Shown: positions 34,902 to 48,417, counted from the first letter of the stretch. The stretch: DNA of 64,000 nt from an uncultured Pseudomonadales bacterium (GCA_943842505.1 CALTDI010000008.1:1-64000); one strand, 5' to 3'. The notes: generated by a model from the sequence alone, not told the origin. Numbers and translations are program-made.

Positions 34902-37900
34902 ATGGCCTATTCGTATACAGAGAAAAAACGTATCCGCAAGAACTTCGGCAAATTGCCAAGTGCGATGGATATCCCTTACCTCTTGTCTATACAAGTCGAT
35001 TCCTATAAACAGTTTACTCAGGTTGACGTGCCTGTCGAAGAGCGTCTTGAGCAAGGCTTACATGCCGCGTTCAAATCTGTATTCCCTATCGTCAGCTATT
35101 CCGGCAAAGCAGTTCTGGAATATGTTAGCTACAACCTTGGAAAGCCCGCGTTTGACGTTAAAGAATGTCAGCTACGTGGTTCTACCTATTCTGTTTCGTT
35201 AAGGGTTAAGGTTCGGTTGATTCTTTATGATAAGGAATCAACAGTACAAACTATCAAGGACATCAAAGAGCAAGAAGTCTACATGGGCGAGATCCCGTTG
35301 ATGACGGATTCCGGTACCTTTGTAATCAATGGTACTGAGCGCGTAGTGGTTTCACAGCTACATAGATCGCCAGGTGTGTTCTTTGACCATGACCGTGGTA
35401 AGACACACAGCTCTGGAAAACTACTCTATTCTGCGCGGGTTATTCCCTACCGTGGTTCTTGGCTCGACTTCGAATTCGATCCTAAGGATATGGTCTATGT
35501 TCGTATTGACCGTCGTCGCAAGTTGCCAGCATCGGTATTGCTGCGCGCTCTAGGCTACGGCTCGCAAGAAATTCTGGAGATGTTCTACGAGAACAATGGC
35601 TTCAAGATTACAACGAAGGGCAAAGACAAAGAGCGCGTTGTTTCCTTGGAATTGATTCCCGCTCGACTGCGTGGTGAAGTTTTAACTTTCCCGATCCTGG
35701 ATAAGAAAGGTAAGGAAATTGTAGAAGCTGGCCGTCGCATCACTTCGCGTCATGTACGTGAAATGGAGACAGCGAAGCTCACTAATCTGATTGTAGAGAA
35801 TGAGTACCTTATTGGTGCCGCGCTCGCAGCGGATGTGATCAACGAAGAAACAGGTGAGGTGTTGGTTCCCTGTAATACCGAGATTACGGAAGAAGTGATA
35901 GAGCAGTTTTTTGAGGCAGGCGTTAAGCAGTTTCAAACTATCTATACTAACGATCTGGATTGCGGGCCTTTTATCTCCCATACGCTGCGTATCGACGGCA
36001 CTACTTCGAAGTTGGAAGCTATGGTCGAGATCTATCGCATGATGCGTCCAGGTGAGCCGCCTACGAAGGAATCTGCAGAGAACTTGTTCTCTAACCTATT
36101 CTTCTCTCCAGAGCGTTACGATCTATCTGCCGTTGGCCGTATGAAGTTCAACCGCCGCCTTGGTCGACCCGAGTCGGAAGGTATGATGGTTCTTAGCCAA
36201 GAAGACATCGTTGACGTATTGAAGACACTAGTCGGAATTCGTAATGGCTTCGGTTCGGTTGATGATATCGATCATCTGGGTAACCGTCGCATTCGCTCCG
36301 TAGGTGAGATGGCAGAGAATCAATTCCGTGTCGGTCTAGTACGTGTTGAGCGTGCAGTTAAAGAACGACTCAGCATGGCTGACTCTGAAGGTCTAATGCC
36401 ACAGGACATGATCAACGCGAAGCCAGTAGCCGCAGCGATCAAGGAGTTCTTTGGTTCCAGTCAGCTTTCGCAGTTTATGGATCAGAACAATCCTCTTTCC
36501 GAAGTGACGCATAAGCGACGCGTATCGGCTCTAGGGCCGGGCGGTCTGACGCGAGAGCGAGCAGGTTTTGAAGTGCGCGACGTGCATCCGACTCATTATG
36601 GTCGAGTATGCCCAATTGAGACCCCAGAAGGTCCAAATATTGGTCTGATCAATTCGCTTGCGACCTATGCGCGCACAAACCACTACGGCTTTCTAGAAAG
36701 CCCCTACAGAAAAGTAGTTAACAACAAAGTAACAGATGAGATCGATTACCTGTCAGCAATCGACGAGAGTGATTTCGTTATTGCCCAGGCTAGTGCGGCC
36801 ATCGACAAGAAGAAGGGCTTTGTCGATAACCTCGTCACCGTGCGTTATAAGGGTGAGACTCTCTTAAAGCCACGCGAAGAAGTTGATTATATGGATGTCG
36901 CTCCACAGCAGATGGTGTCTGTGGCGGCGGCATTGATTCCTTTCCTCGAGCACGACGATGCTAACAGAGCCCTGATGGGTTCAAACATGCAGCGCCAGGC
37001 AGTGCCCACGCTGAAGACTGAGAAGCCATTGGTTGGTACTGGAATGGAGCGCAATGTGGCGCGTGATTCAGGCGTGTGTGTTGTTGCATTCCGCGGCGGT
37101 GTCATCGAGAGCGTAGATGCGGCTCGTATTATCGTCCGTGTAAGAGACGAAGAGACCGATGCGGGTGAGGCGGGTGTTGATATCTACAACCTGACTAAAT
37201 ACACCCGTTCGAATCAGAATACCTGTATTAGCCAGCGACCATTAGTTAAAGATGGCGACACGATTGCCAGAGGCGACATTCTGGCAGACGGTCCTTCCAT
37301 CGATATGGGTGAACTGGCCCTGGGGCAGAATATGCGTATCGCATTTATGCCTTGGAACGGGTACAACTTCGAAGATTCGATCTTGATATCAGAGCGCGTA
37401 GTTAAGGAAGATCGCTTCACTACGATTCACATACAGGAACTGACCTGTGTGGCTCGCGATACCAAGTTAGGTTCTGAAGAGATTACAGCTGACATTCCTA
37501 ACGTTGGCGAAGGTGCGCTGAGCAAGCTGGACGAGTCCGGTATTGTTTACATAGGCGCTGAAGTCGGCGCTGGCGACATATTAGTCGGCAAGGTGACACC
37601 TAAGGGTGAAACCCAGCTAACGCCAGAAGAAAAACTACTGCGTGCAATTTTCGGTGAGAAAGCGTCTGACGTAAAAGATACTTCGCTAAGAGTGCCTACT
37701 AGCGTTAAGGGTACGGTTATCGATGTGCAGGTCTTCACTCGTGACGGTCTCGAGAAGGATCAGCGTGCCGTCGAGATTGAAGAGACGCAGCTATCGAAGG
37801 TTCGCAAAGATATCGATGATGAATATCGCATCGTCGAAGGCGCTACATTTGAAAGATTGCAGCAAGCATTAGTAGGTAAAGTTGTAGCCGGCGGTCCAAA

Positions 37901-38996
37901 GTTGAAGAAGGGCCAAAAAGTTACAGCGGACTATCTTGAAGGTCTTCCTAGAGAAGATTGGTTCAAGCTGCGCATGTCCAACGATGCAGTCAACTCGCAG
38001 TTAGAGCGGGCTGAAGAGCAGCTTAAGGAACGACTTGCCGAGCTAGACGAGCGATTCGAAGACAAGAGAAAGAAACTCACCCAAGGTGATGATCTGGCTC
38101 CTGGTGTTTTGAAGATCGTTAAGGTTTACCTGGCAATTAAGCGTCGCATTCAGCCGGGCGACAAGATGGCTGGTCGTCACGGAAACAAGGGCGTTATCTC
38201 GGTAATTATGCCGGTAGAGGACATGCCTTATGACGAGAAGGGCGAGCCGATAGATATCGTTTTGAATCCTCTTGGTGTGCCATCACGCATGAACGTTGGT
38301 CAGGTTCTCGAGACGCACCTTGGTGCGGCGGCGAAGGGGCTTGGCAACCGAATCGGTGAAATGCTGGATGCCAAGAAGAAGGCCTCTGAAGTCAGAAAGC
38401 TAGTTACCGATGTGTACAACAAGATAGGTCAGCGCCAGGAAGACATCAAAGGCTTAACTGACGATGAGGTAATGGAGCTCGCTGGAAATCTTCGAGGCGG
38501 TGTCCCTATGGCGACGCCTGTATTCGACGGGGCCGCCGAGAAAGAGATCAAAGACATGCTCGAACTTGCCGGCATCGATGAAAGTGGTCAGGTCACACTT
38601 TTTGATGGTCGTACCGGTGAATCTTTCGATCGACAGGTAACTGTAGGCATTATGTACATGCTGAAGTTGAACCACCTGGTAGATGACAAGATGCATGCTA
38701 GATCGACTGGCTCGTACAGCTTGGTTACGCAGCAACCGCTCGGTGGTAAGGCTCAATTCGGTGGTCAGCGCTTCGGAGAGATGGAAGTGTGGGCACTCGA
38801 AGCCTACGGTGCAGCTTATACCTTGCAAGAAATGTTAACCGTTAAGTCGGACGACGTCGCCGGCCGTACGAAGATGTATAAGAACATCGTCGATGGCGAC
38901 CATAGAATGGAACCGGGGATGCCGGAATCATTTAATGTGCTAGTGAAGGAAATTAGATCGCTCGCGATCGATATGGAATTGGATGTCAGTAAGTAA
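34902..38996 (+). CDS. rpoB: DNA-directed RNA polymerase subunit beta
   Basis: 1364 residues. The start [16 protein letters not shown] at 34902 matches the family; the frame is open 11 codons further but without need. The rifampicin-binding region ([30 protein letters not shown]) has the residues of the sensitive form. [11 protein letters not shown] and the C-terminal clamp ([19 protein letters not shown]) are intact. Slightly longer than E. coli (1342). rpoC follows after 85 bp. Confidence 0.98.
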   Translation: MAYSYTEKKRIRKNFGKLPSAMDIPYLLSIQVDSYKQFTQVDVPVEERLEQGLHAAFKSVFPIVSYSGKAVLEYVSYNLGKPAFDVKECQLRGSTYSVSLRVKVRLILYDKESTVQTIKDIKEQEVYMGEIPLMTDSGTFVINGTERVVVSQLHRSPGVFFDHDRGKTHSSGKLLYSARVIPYRGSWLDFEFDPKDMVYVRIDRRRKLPASVLLRALGYGSQEILEMFYENNGFKITTKGKDKERVVSLELIPARLRGEVLTFPILDKKGKEIVEAGRRITSRHVREMETAKLTNLIVENEYLIGAALAADVINEETGEVLVPCNTEITEEVIEQFFEAGVKQFQTIYTNDLDCGPFISHTLRIDGTTSKLEAMVEIYRMMRPGEPPTKESAENLFSNLFFSPERYDLSAVGRMKFNRRLGRPESEGMMVLSQEDIVDVLKTLVGIRNGFGSVDDIDHLGNRRIRSVGEMAENQFRVGLVRVERAVKERLSMADSEGLMPQDMINAKPVAAAIKEFFGSSQLSQFMDQNNPLSEVTHKRRVSALGPGGLTRERAGFEVRDVHPTHYGRVCPIETPEGPNIGLINSLATYARTNHYGFLESPYRKVVNNKVTDEIDYLSAIDESDFVIAQASAAIDKKKGFVDNLVTVRYKGETLLKPREEVDYMDVAPQQMVSVAAALIPFLEHDDANRALMGSNMQRQAVPTLKTEKPLVGTGMERNVARDSGVCVVAFRGGVIESVDAARIIVRVRDEETDAGEAGVDIYNLTKYTRSNQNTCISQRPLVKDGDTIARGDILADGPSIDMGELALGQNMRIAFMPWNGYNFEDSILISERVVKEDRFTTIHIQELTCVARDTKLGSEEITADIPNVGEGALSKLDESGIVYIGAEVGAGDILVGKVTPKGETQLTPEEKLLRAIFGEKASDVKDTSLRVPTSVKGTVIDVQVFTRDGLEKDQRAVEIEETQLSKVRKDIDDEYRIVEGATFERLQQALVGKVVAGGPKLKKGQKVTADYLEGLPREDWFKLRMSNDAVNSQLERAEEQLKERLAELDERFEDKRKKLTQGDDLAPGVLKIVKVYLAIKRRIQPGDKMAGRHGNKGVISVIMPVEDMPYDEKGEPIDIVLNPLGVPSRMNVGQVLETHLGAAAKGLGNRIGEMLDAKKKASEVRKLVTDVYNKIGQRQEDIKGLTDDEVMELAGNLRGGVPMATPVFDGAAEKEIKDMLELAGIDESGQVTLFDGRTGESFDRQVTVGIMYMLKLNHLVDDKMHARSTGSYSLVTQQPLGGKAQFGGQRFGEMEVWALEAYGAAYTLQEMLTVKSDDVAGRTKMYKNIVDGDHRMEPGMPESFNVLVKEIRSLAIDMELDVSK

Positions 38997-39081
38997 GCCG
39001 ATCCACGCTAGCTAGTACTACAAATGAAGACTTAGTGATTATTAAAGCCTGTTCGCGAAAGCGACAGGTGGAGGAGTTAGA

Positions 39082-42000
39082 ATGAAAGACCTATTAGGGT
39101 TGCTTAAATCTCAATCACAATCAGATGAGTTCGATTCCATTCGAATTGGATTGGCCTCGCCGGAGATGATTCGTGCTTGGTCGTTCGGTGAAGTTAAGAA
39201 GCCAGAGACGATCAACTATCGTACGTTTAAGCCCGAGCGTGATGGTCTGTTCTGCGCCAAGATTTTTGGCCCGGTAAAGGACTATGAGTGTCTCTGCGGC
39301 AAGTACAAGCGTCTTAAGCATCGCGGAGTTATCTGTGAGAAGTGTGGCGTAGAAGTTGCTCTTTCCAAGGTCCGTCGCGATCGCATGGGCCATATCGAGC
39401 TTGCTAGCCCAGTTGCGCATATCTGGTTTCTTAAGTCGTTGCCGTCACGCATCGGCTTATTGCTGGACATGACCCTGCGTGATATCGAGCGAATTTTGTA
39501 CTTCGAATCTTTCGTAGTAACCGACCCTGGTATGACTACCCTTGAGAAAGGGCAGCTTCTAACCGACGAGCAATACTATGAGGCGATGGAAGAGTTCAGT
39601 GATGAGTTCGATGCCAAGATGGGTGCGGAAGCGGTTCAGGCGTTGATGAAGGATCTGGATGTTGACGCAGAAGTTGCGCGCCTTCGTGAAGAAATTCCGG
39701 CTACAAACTCCGAGACCAAACTGAAGAAACTGTCCAAGCGCCTGAAGCTCTTGGAGGCGTTTAACGAGTCAGGCAATAAGCCAGAATGGATGGTAATGAC
39801 AGTCCTACCTGTGCTGCCACCCGATCTTCGTCCTCTCGTTCCTCTGGACGGTGGCCGATTCGCGACTTCCGATCTTAACGATCTCTACCGTCGTGTAATC
39901 AACAGAAACAATCGTCTGAAGCGTCTTCTCGATTTGAACGCGCCAGACATTATCGTGCGTAACGAAAAGCGTATGCTGCAGGAAGCGGTGGATGCGCTTC
40001 TCGACAACGGTCGTCGTGGCCGCGCGATTACAGGTTCTAACAAACGACCTCTTAAATCACTTGCCGACATGATCAAAGGCAAGCAGGGTCGATTCAGACA
40101 GAATCTTCTTGGTAAGCGTGTGGATTATTCTGGCCGTTCTGTAATTGTGGTTGGTCCTACACTTAGACTGCATCAGTGTGGCCTGCCTAAGAAGATGGCT
40201 CTGGAACTATTTAAGCCTTTCATATTCGGTAAGCTTGAGCGCCGTGGTCTGGCTACTACCATCAAGGCAGCGAAGAAGATGGTAGAGCGCGAGACAGCCG
40301 AGGTTTGGGATATTCTCGCCGACGTGATTCGTGAGCATCCGGTTCTGTTGAACCGAGCGCCAACTCTGCACAGACTCGGTATTCAGGCGTTCGAGCCAGT
40401 ACTGATCGAAGGTAAGGCCATTCAGCTGCACCCATTGGTTTGTGCGGCCTACAACGCCGACTTCGATGGTGACCAGATGGCGGTGCACGTGCCGCTTACG
40501 CTGGAAGCGCAACTAGAAGCGCGTACGCTGATGATGTCGACTAACAATATTTTGGCGCCGGCAAATGGCGAGCCGATTATTGTTCCATCACAGGACGTTG
40601 TATTGGGTCTGTACTACATGACGCGCTCGCGCGTTAATGCGAAAGGCGAAGGGATGATCTTTGCTGACGCGAAAGAAGTGCAGCGTGCTTACGAAACAGG
40701 CAACGTGCATCTGCAGGCGCGCATCAAGGTGCGTATTAAAGATGTTTACAATAACGAAGAAGGCGAGCGTATTAGCGAGACCAGTGTTGTAGATACGACA
40801 GTTGGGCGGGTGTTGTTATTCAACATCGTTCCAGAGGGTCTGCCTTTCTCCATGGTCAATCAGAAGATGGCGAAGAAGCCCATTTCGCAGATACTCAATG
40901 CCTGCTACCGCGATGTCGGCCTGAAGGAAACGGTTATCTTTGCTGACCAGTTGATGTACACGGGTTATAAGTACTCTACTCGTTCGGGTTCTTCAATCGG
41001 CGTGAATGATTTTGTGATTCCCGATGAGAAGGCGACGATCATTGGTCAGGCTAACTCTGAAGTGGAAGAGATCGAAGCGCAATTTGCTTCCGGCCTCGTA
41101 ACCCAGGGTGAGAAATACAATAAGGTTATCGACATCTGGTCACGCGCAAACGATTTGGTTGCGAAGGCGATGATGGAAGGCCTGTCTACCGAAGCGGTAA
41201 TCAACAAGGAAGGCAAGGAAGAGCAACAGGAATCATTTAATTCAGTCTATGTTTATGCCGATTCCGGTGCTCGTGGCTCCCCCGCACAGATTCGTCAGCT
41301 CGCTGGAATGCGTGGATTGATGGCACGTCCGGACGGCTCGATCATCGAGACTCCTATTACAGCGAACTTCCGCGAAGGTCTGAGCGTGTCGCAGTACTTC
41401 ACCTCGACTCACGGAGCACGAAAAGGTTTGGCAGATACGGCCTTGAAGACAGCCAACTCTGGTTATCTGACGCGACGTCTGGTTGATATTTCGCAAGATT
41501 TGGTTATCACCGAACACGATTGTGGTACCGAGCAGGGCTTGACTATGTCCCCTGTAATCGAGGGCGGCGACATTATCGCGCCTCTAGGTGATCGAGTATT
41601 GGGTCGAGTGCTAGCCTCCGACGTAATATCAGAGTCTAACGGCGAAACCATTGCCGAAGCTGGAACTATGATCAACGAGCGCATGGTAGAGAGACTAGAG
41701 ACCGGCGGCGTGGATCAGGTTCATGTGCGTTCACCAATTACCTGTGAGACTCGATACGGTATCTGTAGCAGTTGTTACGGCCGCGATCTGGCCCGTGGTC
41801 ACATTGCAAAAGTTGGCGAGGCAGTTGGTGTAATCGCTGCTCAGTCAATCGGTGAGCCGGGTACCCAGCTTACGATGCGTACCTTCCACATCGGTGGTGC
41901 GGCATCTCGAGCCACTGCATCTGACAGCGTACAGGTTAAGAATACCGGTACTATCCATTTACATAATATGAAGACGGTTGAGAACATTAAGGGCGAGTTG

Positions 42001-43305
42001 GTAGTTGTATCTCGCTCGGGTGAGCTCATCGTAGACGACGTCAATGGCCGCGAGCGCGAGCGTTACAAGCTTCCTTATGGCGCATTAATTACTGTCGGCA
42101 AGAAGACAGACGTTGAAGCTGGACAGATCGTTGCAACCTGGGATCCGCACACACACCCGATCGTATCGGAAGTGGCGGGTAGGGTAGCGTTTGCGGCGAT
42201 GGAAGAGGGAATTACGGTTCGCGAACAAACGGATGAGATCACCGGTCTGAGCAGTATTTCCGTAATCGATCCGAACGAGCGTTCCGCCTCTGCGAAAGAA
42301 TTGCGACCAGGTATTACGGTTGTGGACAAGAAGGGCAAGGAAATTTGTCTGCCTGGCACTAACCACCCTGCGCACTACTTCTTGCCAGCCAATGCAATCG
42401 TGAGCCTCAACGATGGTGTCGATCTAAATATCGGTGACGTTGTGGCACGTATTCCTCAGGAAGGTTCGAAGACTCGTGACATTACCGGTGGTCTGCCGCG
42501 TGTTGCTGATCTGTTCGAAGCGCGTAGGCCGAAGGAGCCAGCTATCTTGGCTGAAATTTCGGGCACCGTAAGCTTCGGCAAGGAAACCAAAGGAAAGCGC
42601 AGATTGGTTATTACGCCTAAGGATGGTGTAAACCCAATCGATGGCTCTGATCACTACGAAGTGCTGATTCCAAAGTGGCGCACCATGACTGTGTTCGAAG
42701 GTGAATACATCGAAAAGGGTGAAGTAGTATCAGAGGGCCCACCAGCGCCTCACGATATCTTGCGCTTGAAGGGTGTTGAGGCCTTAGCCCAATACATCGT
42801 CAACGAAGTGCAGGAAGTTTACCGATTGCAGGGTGTACGAATTAACGACAAGCACATTGAGGTTATCGTCCGGCAGATGCTCAGAAAGACCGAAGTCACG
42901 CATACTGGCGACTCGGCGCTTATTAAGGGCGAGCAGCTAATGTATACGCAGATTCTTGAAGCGAACGACAAGCTGCGAGAAGAAGATAAGCAGGAAGTGC
43001 GTTTCGAGCGCATGCTACTCGGTATTACCAAGGCATCGCTGGCGACTGAGTCCTTTATCTCGGCGGCTTCATTCCAGGAGACCACGCGAGTTCTTACGGA
43101 AGCGGCGGTTACTGGAAAGCGTGATTTCCTCAGAGGCTTGAAGGAAAACGTGGTTGTTGGACGGCTTATCCCGGCAGGAACGGGTCTGGCGTATCACGCA
43201 GCCCGCAAGAAGGCCTATGCGGACAAGCTTAGTTCAGATTCCGTAAGCGCGAGTGATGTAGAAGCGGCATTGAGTGAGGCCCTGAATATCGAGGCTGACG
43301 GCTAG
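39082..43305 (+). CDS. rpoC: DNA-directed RNA polymerase subunit beta'
   Basis: 1407 residues. N-terminal zinc ribbon [20 protein letters not shown], catalytic magnesium site [14 protein letters not shown], trigger-loop region [16 protein letters not shown] and the second zinc cluster ([19 protein letters not shown]) are all present. A GGAGGAG-like ribosome site lies before the ATG. Carries no insertion or break compared with E. coli (1407). Confidence 0.98.
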   Translation: MKDLLGLLKSQSQSDEFDSIRIGLASPEMIRAWSFGEVKKPETINYRTFKPERDGLFCAKIFGPVKDYECLCGKYKRLKHRGVICEKCGVEVALSKVRRDRMGHIELASPVAHIWFLKSLPSRIGLLLDMTLRDIERILYFESFVVTDPGMTTLEKGQLLTDEQYYEAMEEFSDEFDAKMGAEAVQALMKDLDVDAEVARLREEIPATNSETKLKKLSKRLKLLEAFNESGNKPEWMVMTVLPVLPPDLRPLVPLDGGRFATSDLNDLYRRVINRNNRLKRLLDLNAPDIIVRNEKRMLQEAVDALLDNGRRGRAITGSNKRPLKSLADMIKGKQGRFRQNLLGKRVDYSGRSVIVVGPTLRLHQCGLPKKMALELFKPFIFGKLERRGLATTIKAAKKMVERETAEVWDILADVIREHPVLLNRAPTLHRLGIQAFEPVLIEGKAIQLHPLVCAAYNADFDGDQMAVHVPLTLEAQLEARTLMMSTNNILAPANGEPIIVPSQDVVLGLYYMTRSRVNAKGEGMIFADAKEVQRAYETGNVHLQARIKVRIKDVYNNEEGERISETSVVDTTVGRVLLFNIVPEGLPFSMVNQKMAKKPISQILNACYRDVGLKETVIFADQLMYTGYKYSTRSGSSIGVNDFVIPDEKATIIGQANSEVEEIEAQFASGLVTQGEKYNKVIDIWSRANDLVAKAMMEGLSTEAVINKEGKEEQQESFNSVYVYADSGARGSPAQIRQLAGMRGLMARPDGSIIETPITANFREGLSVSQYFTSTHGARKGLADTALKTANSGYLTRRLVDISQDLVITEHDCGTEQGLTMSPVIEGGDIIAPLGDRVLGRVLASDVISESNGETIAEAGTMINERMVERLETGGVDQVHVRSPITCETRYGICSSCYGRDLARGHIAKVGEAVGVIAAQSIGEPGTQLTMRTFHIGGAASRATASDSVQVKNTGTIHLHNMKTVENIKGELVVVSRSGELIVDDVNGRERERYKLPYGALITVGKKTDVEAGQIVATWDPHTHPIVSEVAGRVAFAAMEEGITVREQTDEITGLSSISVIDPNERSASAKELRPGITVVDKKGKEICLPGTNHPAHYFLPANAIVSLNDGVDLNIGDVVARIPQEGSKTRDITGGLPRVADLFEARRPKEPAILAEISGTVSFGKETKGKRRLVITPKDGVNPIDGSDHYEVLIPKWRTMTVFEGEYIEKGEVVSEGPPAPHDILRLKGVEALAQYIVNEVQEVYRLQGVRINDKHIEVIVRQMLRKTEVTHTGDSALIKGEQLMYTQILEANDKLREEDKQEVRFERMLLGITKASLATESFISAASFQETTRVLTEAAVTGKRDFLRGLKENVVVGRLIPAGTGLAYHAARKKAYADKLSSDSVSASDVEAALSEALNIEADG

Positions 43306-43342
43306 AGAGCCGGTTCAGACAGGCAGCAATGCCTTGAAATAG

Positions 43343-43371
43343 TTGACTAGAGGACGCGGGATCATTAAACT
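43343..43371 (+). promoter_or_regulatory. Candidate sigma-70 promoter of the str operon
   Basis: TTGACT (43343-43348), 17-bp spacer, TAAACT (43366-43371), about 180 bp before rpsL. The same bases form part of an imperfect hairpin (AGGACGCGGGA with TCTCGCATCCT, 43351-43381) followed by TTTATT, which could be a weak terminator for rpoC; the two readings compete. Confidence 0.5.
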
Positions 43372-43549
43372 CTCGCATCCTTTATTCCGCTCACGATAAG
43401 TGAAGTTTTAGTTGGGAATAAGCAAAGGCAGGGGAAACCATTTTCCTATGTGCAGAGCTCTACCAGCCGACCATGAAGATGGTTTGGACTAGTGAGCCAG
43501 AGATGTCAGAACGTGGGTTAACCCAAAAATTAGAGGTTTTAAGGAAAAC

Positions 43550-43921
43550 ATGGCAACAATTAACCAATTAGTACGCAAGCCCCGACGCAGCAAAATCGTC
43601 AAAAGCGGTGTACCGGCGCTACAAGGTTCACCCCAGAAGCGTGGAGTGTGCACAAGGGTCTACACAACTACACCAAAGAAGCCTAATTCGGCTTTGAGAA
43701 AGGTTTGTCGTGTGCGTCTGGTTAATGGTTTTGAAGTGTCTTCCTATATTGGTGGTGAAGGCCACAACCTGCAGGAACACTCCGTTGTTCTGATCAGAGG
43801 CGGTCGTGTTAAGGATCTTCCAGGTGTTCGCTACCACACGGTTCGTGGCAGTCTGGATACTTCAGGTGTTGCCGATCGCAAGCAGAGCCGCTCCAAGTAC
43901 GGCACCAAGCGTCCTAAGTAA
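43550..43921 (+). CDS. rpsL: 30S ribosomal protein S12
   Basis: 123 residues. Part of the decoding centre. K43 in [12 protein letters not shown] and K88 in [12 protein letters not shown] are the wild-type residues whose change gives streptomycin resistance, so a sensitive form. First gene of the str operon. Confidence 0.98.
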   Translation: MATINQLVRKPRRSKIVKSGVPALQGSPQKRGVCTRVYTTTPKKPNSALRKVCRVRLVNGFEVSSYIGGEGHNLQEHSVVLIRGGRVKDLPGVRYHTVRGSLDTSGVADRKQSRSKYGTKRPK

Positions 43922-44138
43922 GAAGTCGGTTTTAGAAGTTGCAGTAAGCTTCAATACAAGAATTTAGAGTCATAGCTTTGTCTGGTTAATCCCCTTGGCA
44001 AGGCTTTTACAAGCGTAAGGATACGCGCCTCATCGAGACTCTTTAATAAAGCGATGAGTGAGAGTAAGGCCAGGTATTATTCGTTGTTCGAGACGAATAA
44101 GAGTCCTGGATCAACCTGAATAAACATAGAGGTCTCAA

Positions 44139-44609
44139 ATGCCAAGAAGAAGAGTAGTTGCAAAACGTGAAATCCTGCCGGATCCAAAATTCGGAAGCTT
44201 AACCCTCGCAAAATTCATGAACCACGTAATGGTCGACGGCAAGAAGTCAGTTGCTGAGCGTATCGTCTATGGTGCATTAGATACAGTGTCAGAGAGAACT
44301 CCTGGCGATCCCCTGGAAACATTCGAGAAGGCACTCGATGCTATTGCTCCTATGGTGGAAGTTAAATCTCGCCGTGTCGGTGGTGCAACCTATCAGGTGC
44401 CAGTCGAAGTCCGCGCAGAACGACGCCATGCGCTAGCCATGCGTTGGTTGGTTGAGCATTCCCGTAAGCGTGGTGAAAAATCTATGGCCTTGCGTCTTGC
44501 TGGTGAGATCTCCGATGCCGCTGAAGGCAAGGGTAGCGCCGTTAAGAAGCGTGAAGACGTACACCGTATGGCAGAAGCCAACCGAGCATTCTCACACTAT
44601 CGCTTCTAA
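44139..44609 (+). CDS. rpsG: 30S ribosomal protein S7
   Basis: 156 residues, the normal length. Organises the 3' major domain of 16S rRNA and contacts the E-site tRNA; in E. coli it represses the str operon. Typical [20 protein letters not shown] and the arm [21 protein letters not shown] broken here for brevity. 217 bp separate it from rpsL, longer than in E. coli. Confidence 0.97.
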   Translation: MPRRRVVAKREILPDPKFGSLTLAKFMNHVMVDGKKSVAERIVYGALDTVSERTPGDPLETFEKALDAIAPMVEVKSRRVGGATYQVPVEVRAERRHALAMRWLVEHSRKRGEKSMALRLAGEISDAAEGKGSAVKKREDVHRMAEANRAFSHYRF

Positions 44610-44670
44610 TCGATGGGTTTGTAGAGAAGCCTGTTCCAGACCGGATTAATTTGTAGTTAAGGCATAAGCT

Positions 44671-46764
44671 GTGGCCAGAAAACATCCATTAGATCGCTAT
44701 CGCAATATCGGAATTGTTGCCCACGTAGATGCGGGCAAGACGACGACTACCGAGCGCGTTCTATTTTATACGGGTATTTCACATAAGATTGGTGAGGTAC
44801 ACGATGGCGCTGCCACTATGGATTGGATGGAACAGGAACAGGAGCGTGGTATTACTATTACCTCTGCTGCCACTACCTGTTTCTGGAGTGGCATGGGCTC
44901 TCAATATGATGAGCACCGCATCAACATTATCGACACGCCGGGTCACGTTGACTTTACGATTGAAGTAGAGCGTTCACTGCGTGTGCTGGATGGCGCGGTC
45001 GTGGTTCTATGTGGTTCCTCAGGCGTTCAGCCGCAGACTGAAACAGTATGGCGTCAGGCGAACCGCTATGAAGTTCCCCGCATGGTATTCGTCAATAAGA
45101 TGGATCGCGCAGGCGCTGACTTCTTAATGGTCGTGAAGCAGATGAAAGAGCGTTTAGGTGCTAACCCTATCCCCCTTCAGCTAGCTATCGGTGCCGAGGA
45201 TGAATTCAAGGGTGTTATCGATCTTGTGAAGATGAAAGCGATTCGCTGGAATGAAGACGACCAGGGAGCGACTTTTAACTACGAAGACATTCCGGCCGAC
45301 ATGCAGGATCTAGCTGACGAGTGGCGTGAAACCTTGCTCGAAGCTGCGGCGGAAGCCAACGAAGAAGTCATGGACAAGTATCTGAATACCGGCGACCTGT
45401 CTGAAGAAGAAATCATGATCGCTATTCGAGAGCGCACACTGGCGAGCGAGATCGTTCCTACACTGTGTGGCTCAGCGTTCAAGAATAAGGGTGTTCAAGC
45501 TGTGCTTGATGCCGTAATCGACTATATGCCGGCGCCTACTGAAGTGAAGGCTATCGAGGGGTTGCTGGAAGACGGCACTACCACTCTGTGTGAGGCCGAT
45601 GATAAAGCGCCTTTCGCTGCATTGGCATTCAAGATTGCTACGGACCCGTTTGTGGGAACACTTACTTTCTTCCGCGTCTATTCCGGTGCCCTGAATTCAG
45701 GGGATTCGGTATATAACCCGATCAAGAGTAAGAAAGAGCGAGTGGGTCGTATGGTGCAGATGCATGCGAACTCCCGTGAAGAGATTAAAGAAGTACTTGC
45801 GGGCGATATCGCAGCGGCCATTGGCCTGAAGGACGTAACAACGGGTGAGACGCTTTGCGCGATAGATCGTGTGATCACACTGGAGAAGATGGAATTCCCC
45901 GAGCCGGTAATCTCTGTGGCAGTTGAGCCAAGGAGTAAGGCGGATCAGGAAAAAATGGGTATCGCTCTGGGCAAGCTCGCTCAGGAAGATCCCTCATTCC
46001 GTGTTGAGACCGACGAAGAGTCTGGCCAGACAATCATCTCGGGCATGGGTGAGTTACACCTAGACGTGCTCGTAGACAGAATGCGTCGTGAATTCTCAGT
46101 CGAGGCAAACATCGGTAAGCCGCAGGTTGCCTATCGTGAAACGATTAGAAAGTCTGTTGAGGTCGAAGGTAAGCACGTTAAGCAATCAGGTGGTCGTGGT
46201 CAGTACGGGCACGTAGTGCTTAGGCTTGAGCCTCTTGACCCCGATTCAGAATACGAATTTGTTAACGAGATCGTGGGTGGAACAATTCCGAGAGAATATA
46301 TCCCAGCCGTAGATAAGGGTGTGCAGGAGCAAATGAAGAACGGCTGTCTTGCCGGTTACCCTCTGCTCGCAATGAAGGTAACTCTTTTCGATGGATCATT
46401 CCATGATGTGGATTCCAGTGAGATGGCGTTTAAGATTGCCGGCTCTATGGCATTGAAGAAGGGCGCGTTAGAGGCCGATGCAGCCCTGCTCGAGCCGATG
46501 ATGAAGGTAGAAGTTGTATCCCCCGAAGAGTATATGGGTGATGTGATGGGTGACTTGAACCGTCGTCGTGGCATGGTACAAGGCATGGAAGACAGTGCGG
46601 CAGGCAAAGTAATCAATGCTGAGGTTCCACTGGCTGAAATGTTTGGCTATTCGACTGACCTCCGTTCTGCGACACAGGGGCGTGCTACTTATACGATGGA
46701 ATTCGACAAGTATGCGGTTGTGCCGAATAATATCGCTGACGGGATTATTAACCAGACGTCTTAA
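44671..46764 (+). CDS. fusA: Elongation factor G
   Basis: 697 residues, GTG start 61 bp after rpsG. The GTPase drives translocation on the ribosome. Motifs [39 protein letters not shown] and [10 protein letters not shown] are intact, as are the domain IV segments with [10 protein letters not shown]. Single copy within the window. Confidence 0.98.
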   Translation: MARKHPLDRYRNIGIVAHVDAGKTTTTERVLFYTGISHKIGEVHDGAATMDWMEQEQERGITITSAATTCFWSGMGSQYDEHRINIIDTPGHVDFTIEVERSLRVLDGAVVVLCGSSGVQPQTETVWRQANRYEVPRMVFVNKMDRAGADFLMVVKQMKERLGANPIPLQLAIGAEDEFKGVIDLVKMKAIRWNEDDQGATFNYEDIPADMQDLADEWRETLLEAAAEANEEVMDKYLNTGDLSEEEIMIAIRERTLASEIVPTLCGSAFKNKGVQAVLDAVIDYMPAPTEVKAIEGLLEDGTTTLCEADDKAPFAALAFKIATDPFVGTLTFFRVYSGALNSGDSVYNPIKSKKERVGRMVQMHANSREEIKEVLAGDIAAAIGLKDVTTGETLCAIDRVITLEKMEFPEPVISVAVEPRSKADQEKMGIALGKLAQEDPSFRVETDEESGQTIISGMGELHLDVLVDRMRREFSVEANIGKPQVAYRETIRKSVEVEGKHVKQSGGRGQYGHVVLRLEPLDPDSEYEFVNEIVGGTIPREYIPAVDKGVQEQMKNGCLAGYPLLAMKVTLFDGSFHDVDSSEMAFKIAGSMALKKGALEADAALLEPMMKVEVVSPEEYMGDVMGDLNRRRGMVQGMEDSAAGKVINAEVPLAEMFGYSTDLRSATQGRATYTMEFDKYAVVPNNIADGIINQTS

Positions 46765-46819
46765 TATCGAGACGAATTATCATTGAATTTAGAAATTAAG
46801 TATTGAGTGAGGTGCTATT

Positions 46820-48013
46820 GTGGCGAAGGAAAAATTCGAAAGAAATAAACTACACGTAAACGTAGGTACTATTGGTCACGTTGACCATGGTAAGACGACG
46901 TTAACAGCGGCCTTGACCAAGGTTTGTAATGAAGTATACGGCACAGGTGAAGTACGTGATTTCGCCCAGATCGATAATGCGCCGGAAGAGAGAGAGCGTG
47001 GTATCACTATCGCGACGTCTCACGTTGAATACGATTCTCCTAACCGTCACTACGCGCACGTTGACTGTCCAGGTCACGCTGACTACGTAAAGAACATGAT
47101 TACAGGTGCTGCGCAGATGGACGGCGCTATCCTGGTTTGTTCGGCAGCAGACGGCCCTATGCCACAGACGCGTGAGCACATCCTGCTGTCTTTGCAGGTT
47201 GGCGTACCTTACATCGTTGTGTTCATGAACAAAGCGGACATGGTTGATGACGAAGAATTGCTTGAATTGGTAGAGATGGAGATCCGTGAGTTATTGGATC
47301 AATACGAATTCCCAGGTGACGACACACCCATCATCATCGGTTCTGCGCTTAAGGCGTTGGAAGGCGATACGTCTGATATCGGCGTGCCCTCTGTACAGAA
47401 GCTTGTTGAGACACTGGACAGCTACATCCCGGATCCGGTTCGTGACGTTGAGAAGCCATTCTTGATGCCAATCGAAGACGTATTCTCAATCTCCGGTCGC
47501 GGTACTGTTGTAACAGGCCGTATTGAGCGCGGAATTGTAAACGTGGGTGATGAATTGGACATCGTTGGTATCAAAGACACCCAGAAGACAGTATGTACTG
47601 GTGTTGAGATGTTCCGTAAGTTGCTGGACGAAGGCCGTGCTGGTGAGAACGTTGGTGTTCTGCTGCGTGGTACTAAGCGTGAAGACGTTGAACGTGGCCA
47701 GGTATTGGGTAAGCCGGGTTCAGTAACACCCCATACGAAGTTTGAGGCTGAAGTGTATATCCTGAACAAGGATGAAGGCGGACGCCACACACCATTCTTC
47801 AAGGGCTACAGACCACAGTTTTACTTCCGGACGACGGACGTGACAGGTGCTTGTGAGCTGCCAGAAGGCGTTGAGATGGTAATGCCAGGTGACAACGTGA
47901 ACATGGTTGTGACCTTGATAGCGCCAATCGCGATGGATGAAGGTCTACGTTTTGCTATCCGCGAGGGTGGACGTACAGTAGGCGCGGGCGTTGTAGCCAA
48001 GATCTTCGAGTAA
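46820..48013 (+). CDS. tuf: Elongation factor Tu, copy 2
   Basis: 397 residues, identical in protein sequence to copy 1. It uses a GTG start, preceded by GAGGTG, whereas copy 1 uses ATG. Other DNA differences are synonymous: CTG/TTG, CAA/CAG, CGT/CGC and the final GAA/GAG. Last gene of the str operon, as in E. coli tufA; a hairpin follows 20 bp after the stop. Confidence 0.98.
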   Translation: MAKEKFERNKLHVNVGTIGHVDHGKTTLTAALTKVCNEVYGTGEVRDFAQIDNAPEERERGITIATSHVEYDSPNRHYAHVDCPGHADYVKNMITGAAQMDGAILVCSAADGPMPQTREHILLSLQVGVPYIVVFMNKADMVDDEELLELVEMEIRELLDQYEFPGDDTPIIIGSALKALEGDTSDIGVPSVQKLVETLDSYIPDPVRDVEKPFLMPIEDVFSISGRGTVVTGRIERGIVNVGDELDIVGIKDTQKTVCTGVEMFRKLLDEGRAGENVGVLLRGTKREDVERGQVLGKPGSVTPHTKFEAEVYILNKDEGGRHTPFFKGYRPQFYFRTTDVTGACELPEGVEMVMPGDNVNMVVTLIAPIAMDEGLRFAIREGGRTVGAGVVAKIFE

Positions 48014-48032
48014 ATCGATAATCGGCTCTATG

Positions 48033-48066
48033 AAGCCAGCTCTCCGTAAGGGGTGCTGGCTTTGTC
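48033..48066 (+). terminator. Terminator of the str operon
   Basis: AAGCCAGC (48033-48040) pairs with GCTGGCTT (48055-48062), 14-nt loop, short T tail. Confidence 0.65.
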
Positions 48067-48297
48067 GTATGGTAAAGAGTTTTCAGCATTGTTGTTCACT
48101 GCAGGCCCCAGAATACGGGGCCGTTCTAAGCTAGAGCTGAGTTGTTCTCCAGGGTTTCTTTAAAGTGCTGGCTAGCCATTGTTCCTAAATGGGGGATGTG
48201 AGACCGGCCGTACATCAGAATTCTGGAGCTTAGGTTTTGGCTAAAGGCTCATTCTGCCCTAAAGTCAGAGAAAAAGGGGCTTTCAGGCGGTTATTCC
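48067..48297. other. Intergenic region between str and S10 operons
   Basis: No gene, tRNA or repeat is seen in about 230 bp before the S10 promoter. The overall gap from the tuf stop to rpsJ is 404 bp. Confidence 0.5.
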
Positions 48298-48326
48298 TTG
48301 ACAGGATTGGGTCAAAACCTTAAGAT
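48298..48326 (+). promoter_or_regulatory. Strong sigma-70 promoter of the S10 operon
   Basis: A consensus TTGACA (48298-48303), an optimal 17-bp spacer and TAAGAT (48321-48326). The expected transcript start near 48333 leaves a leader of only about 85 nt, too short for an E. coli-type S10 leader (172 nt) that responds to L4. Confidence 0.88.
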
Positions 48327-48341
48327 TCGCATCCCTTATTT

Positions 48342-48359
48342 AGCTATTAATTAATAGCT
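48342..48359. promoter_or_regulatory. 18-bp perfect palindrome in the rpsJ leader
   Basis: AGCTATTAATTAATAGCT is fully self-complementary. It lies just after the predicted transcript start and 58 bp before rpsJ; it could be a regulator site or a leader hairpin. Confidence 0.5.
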
Positions 48360-48417
48360 GAAAGAGAAACGTTCAGTAACTTATTAATTTTTAAGAATTT
48401 TTTGGAGCTCGAAGTAG

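Noticed and set aside
34902-43305. Many antisense and shifted frames of 60-126 codons opposite rpoB, rpoC and the tuf genes
   Set aside because: They are shadows of strongly coding sequence; identical ones appear on both tuf copies and none has start signals or plausible composition.
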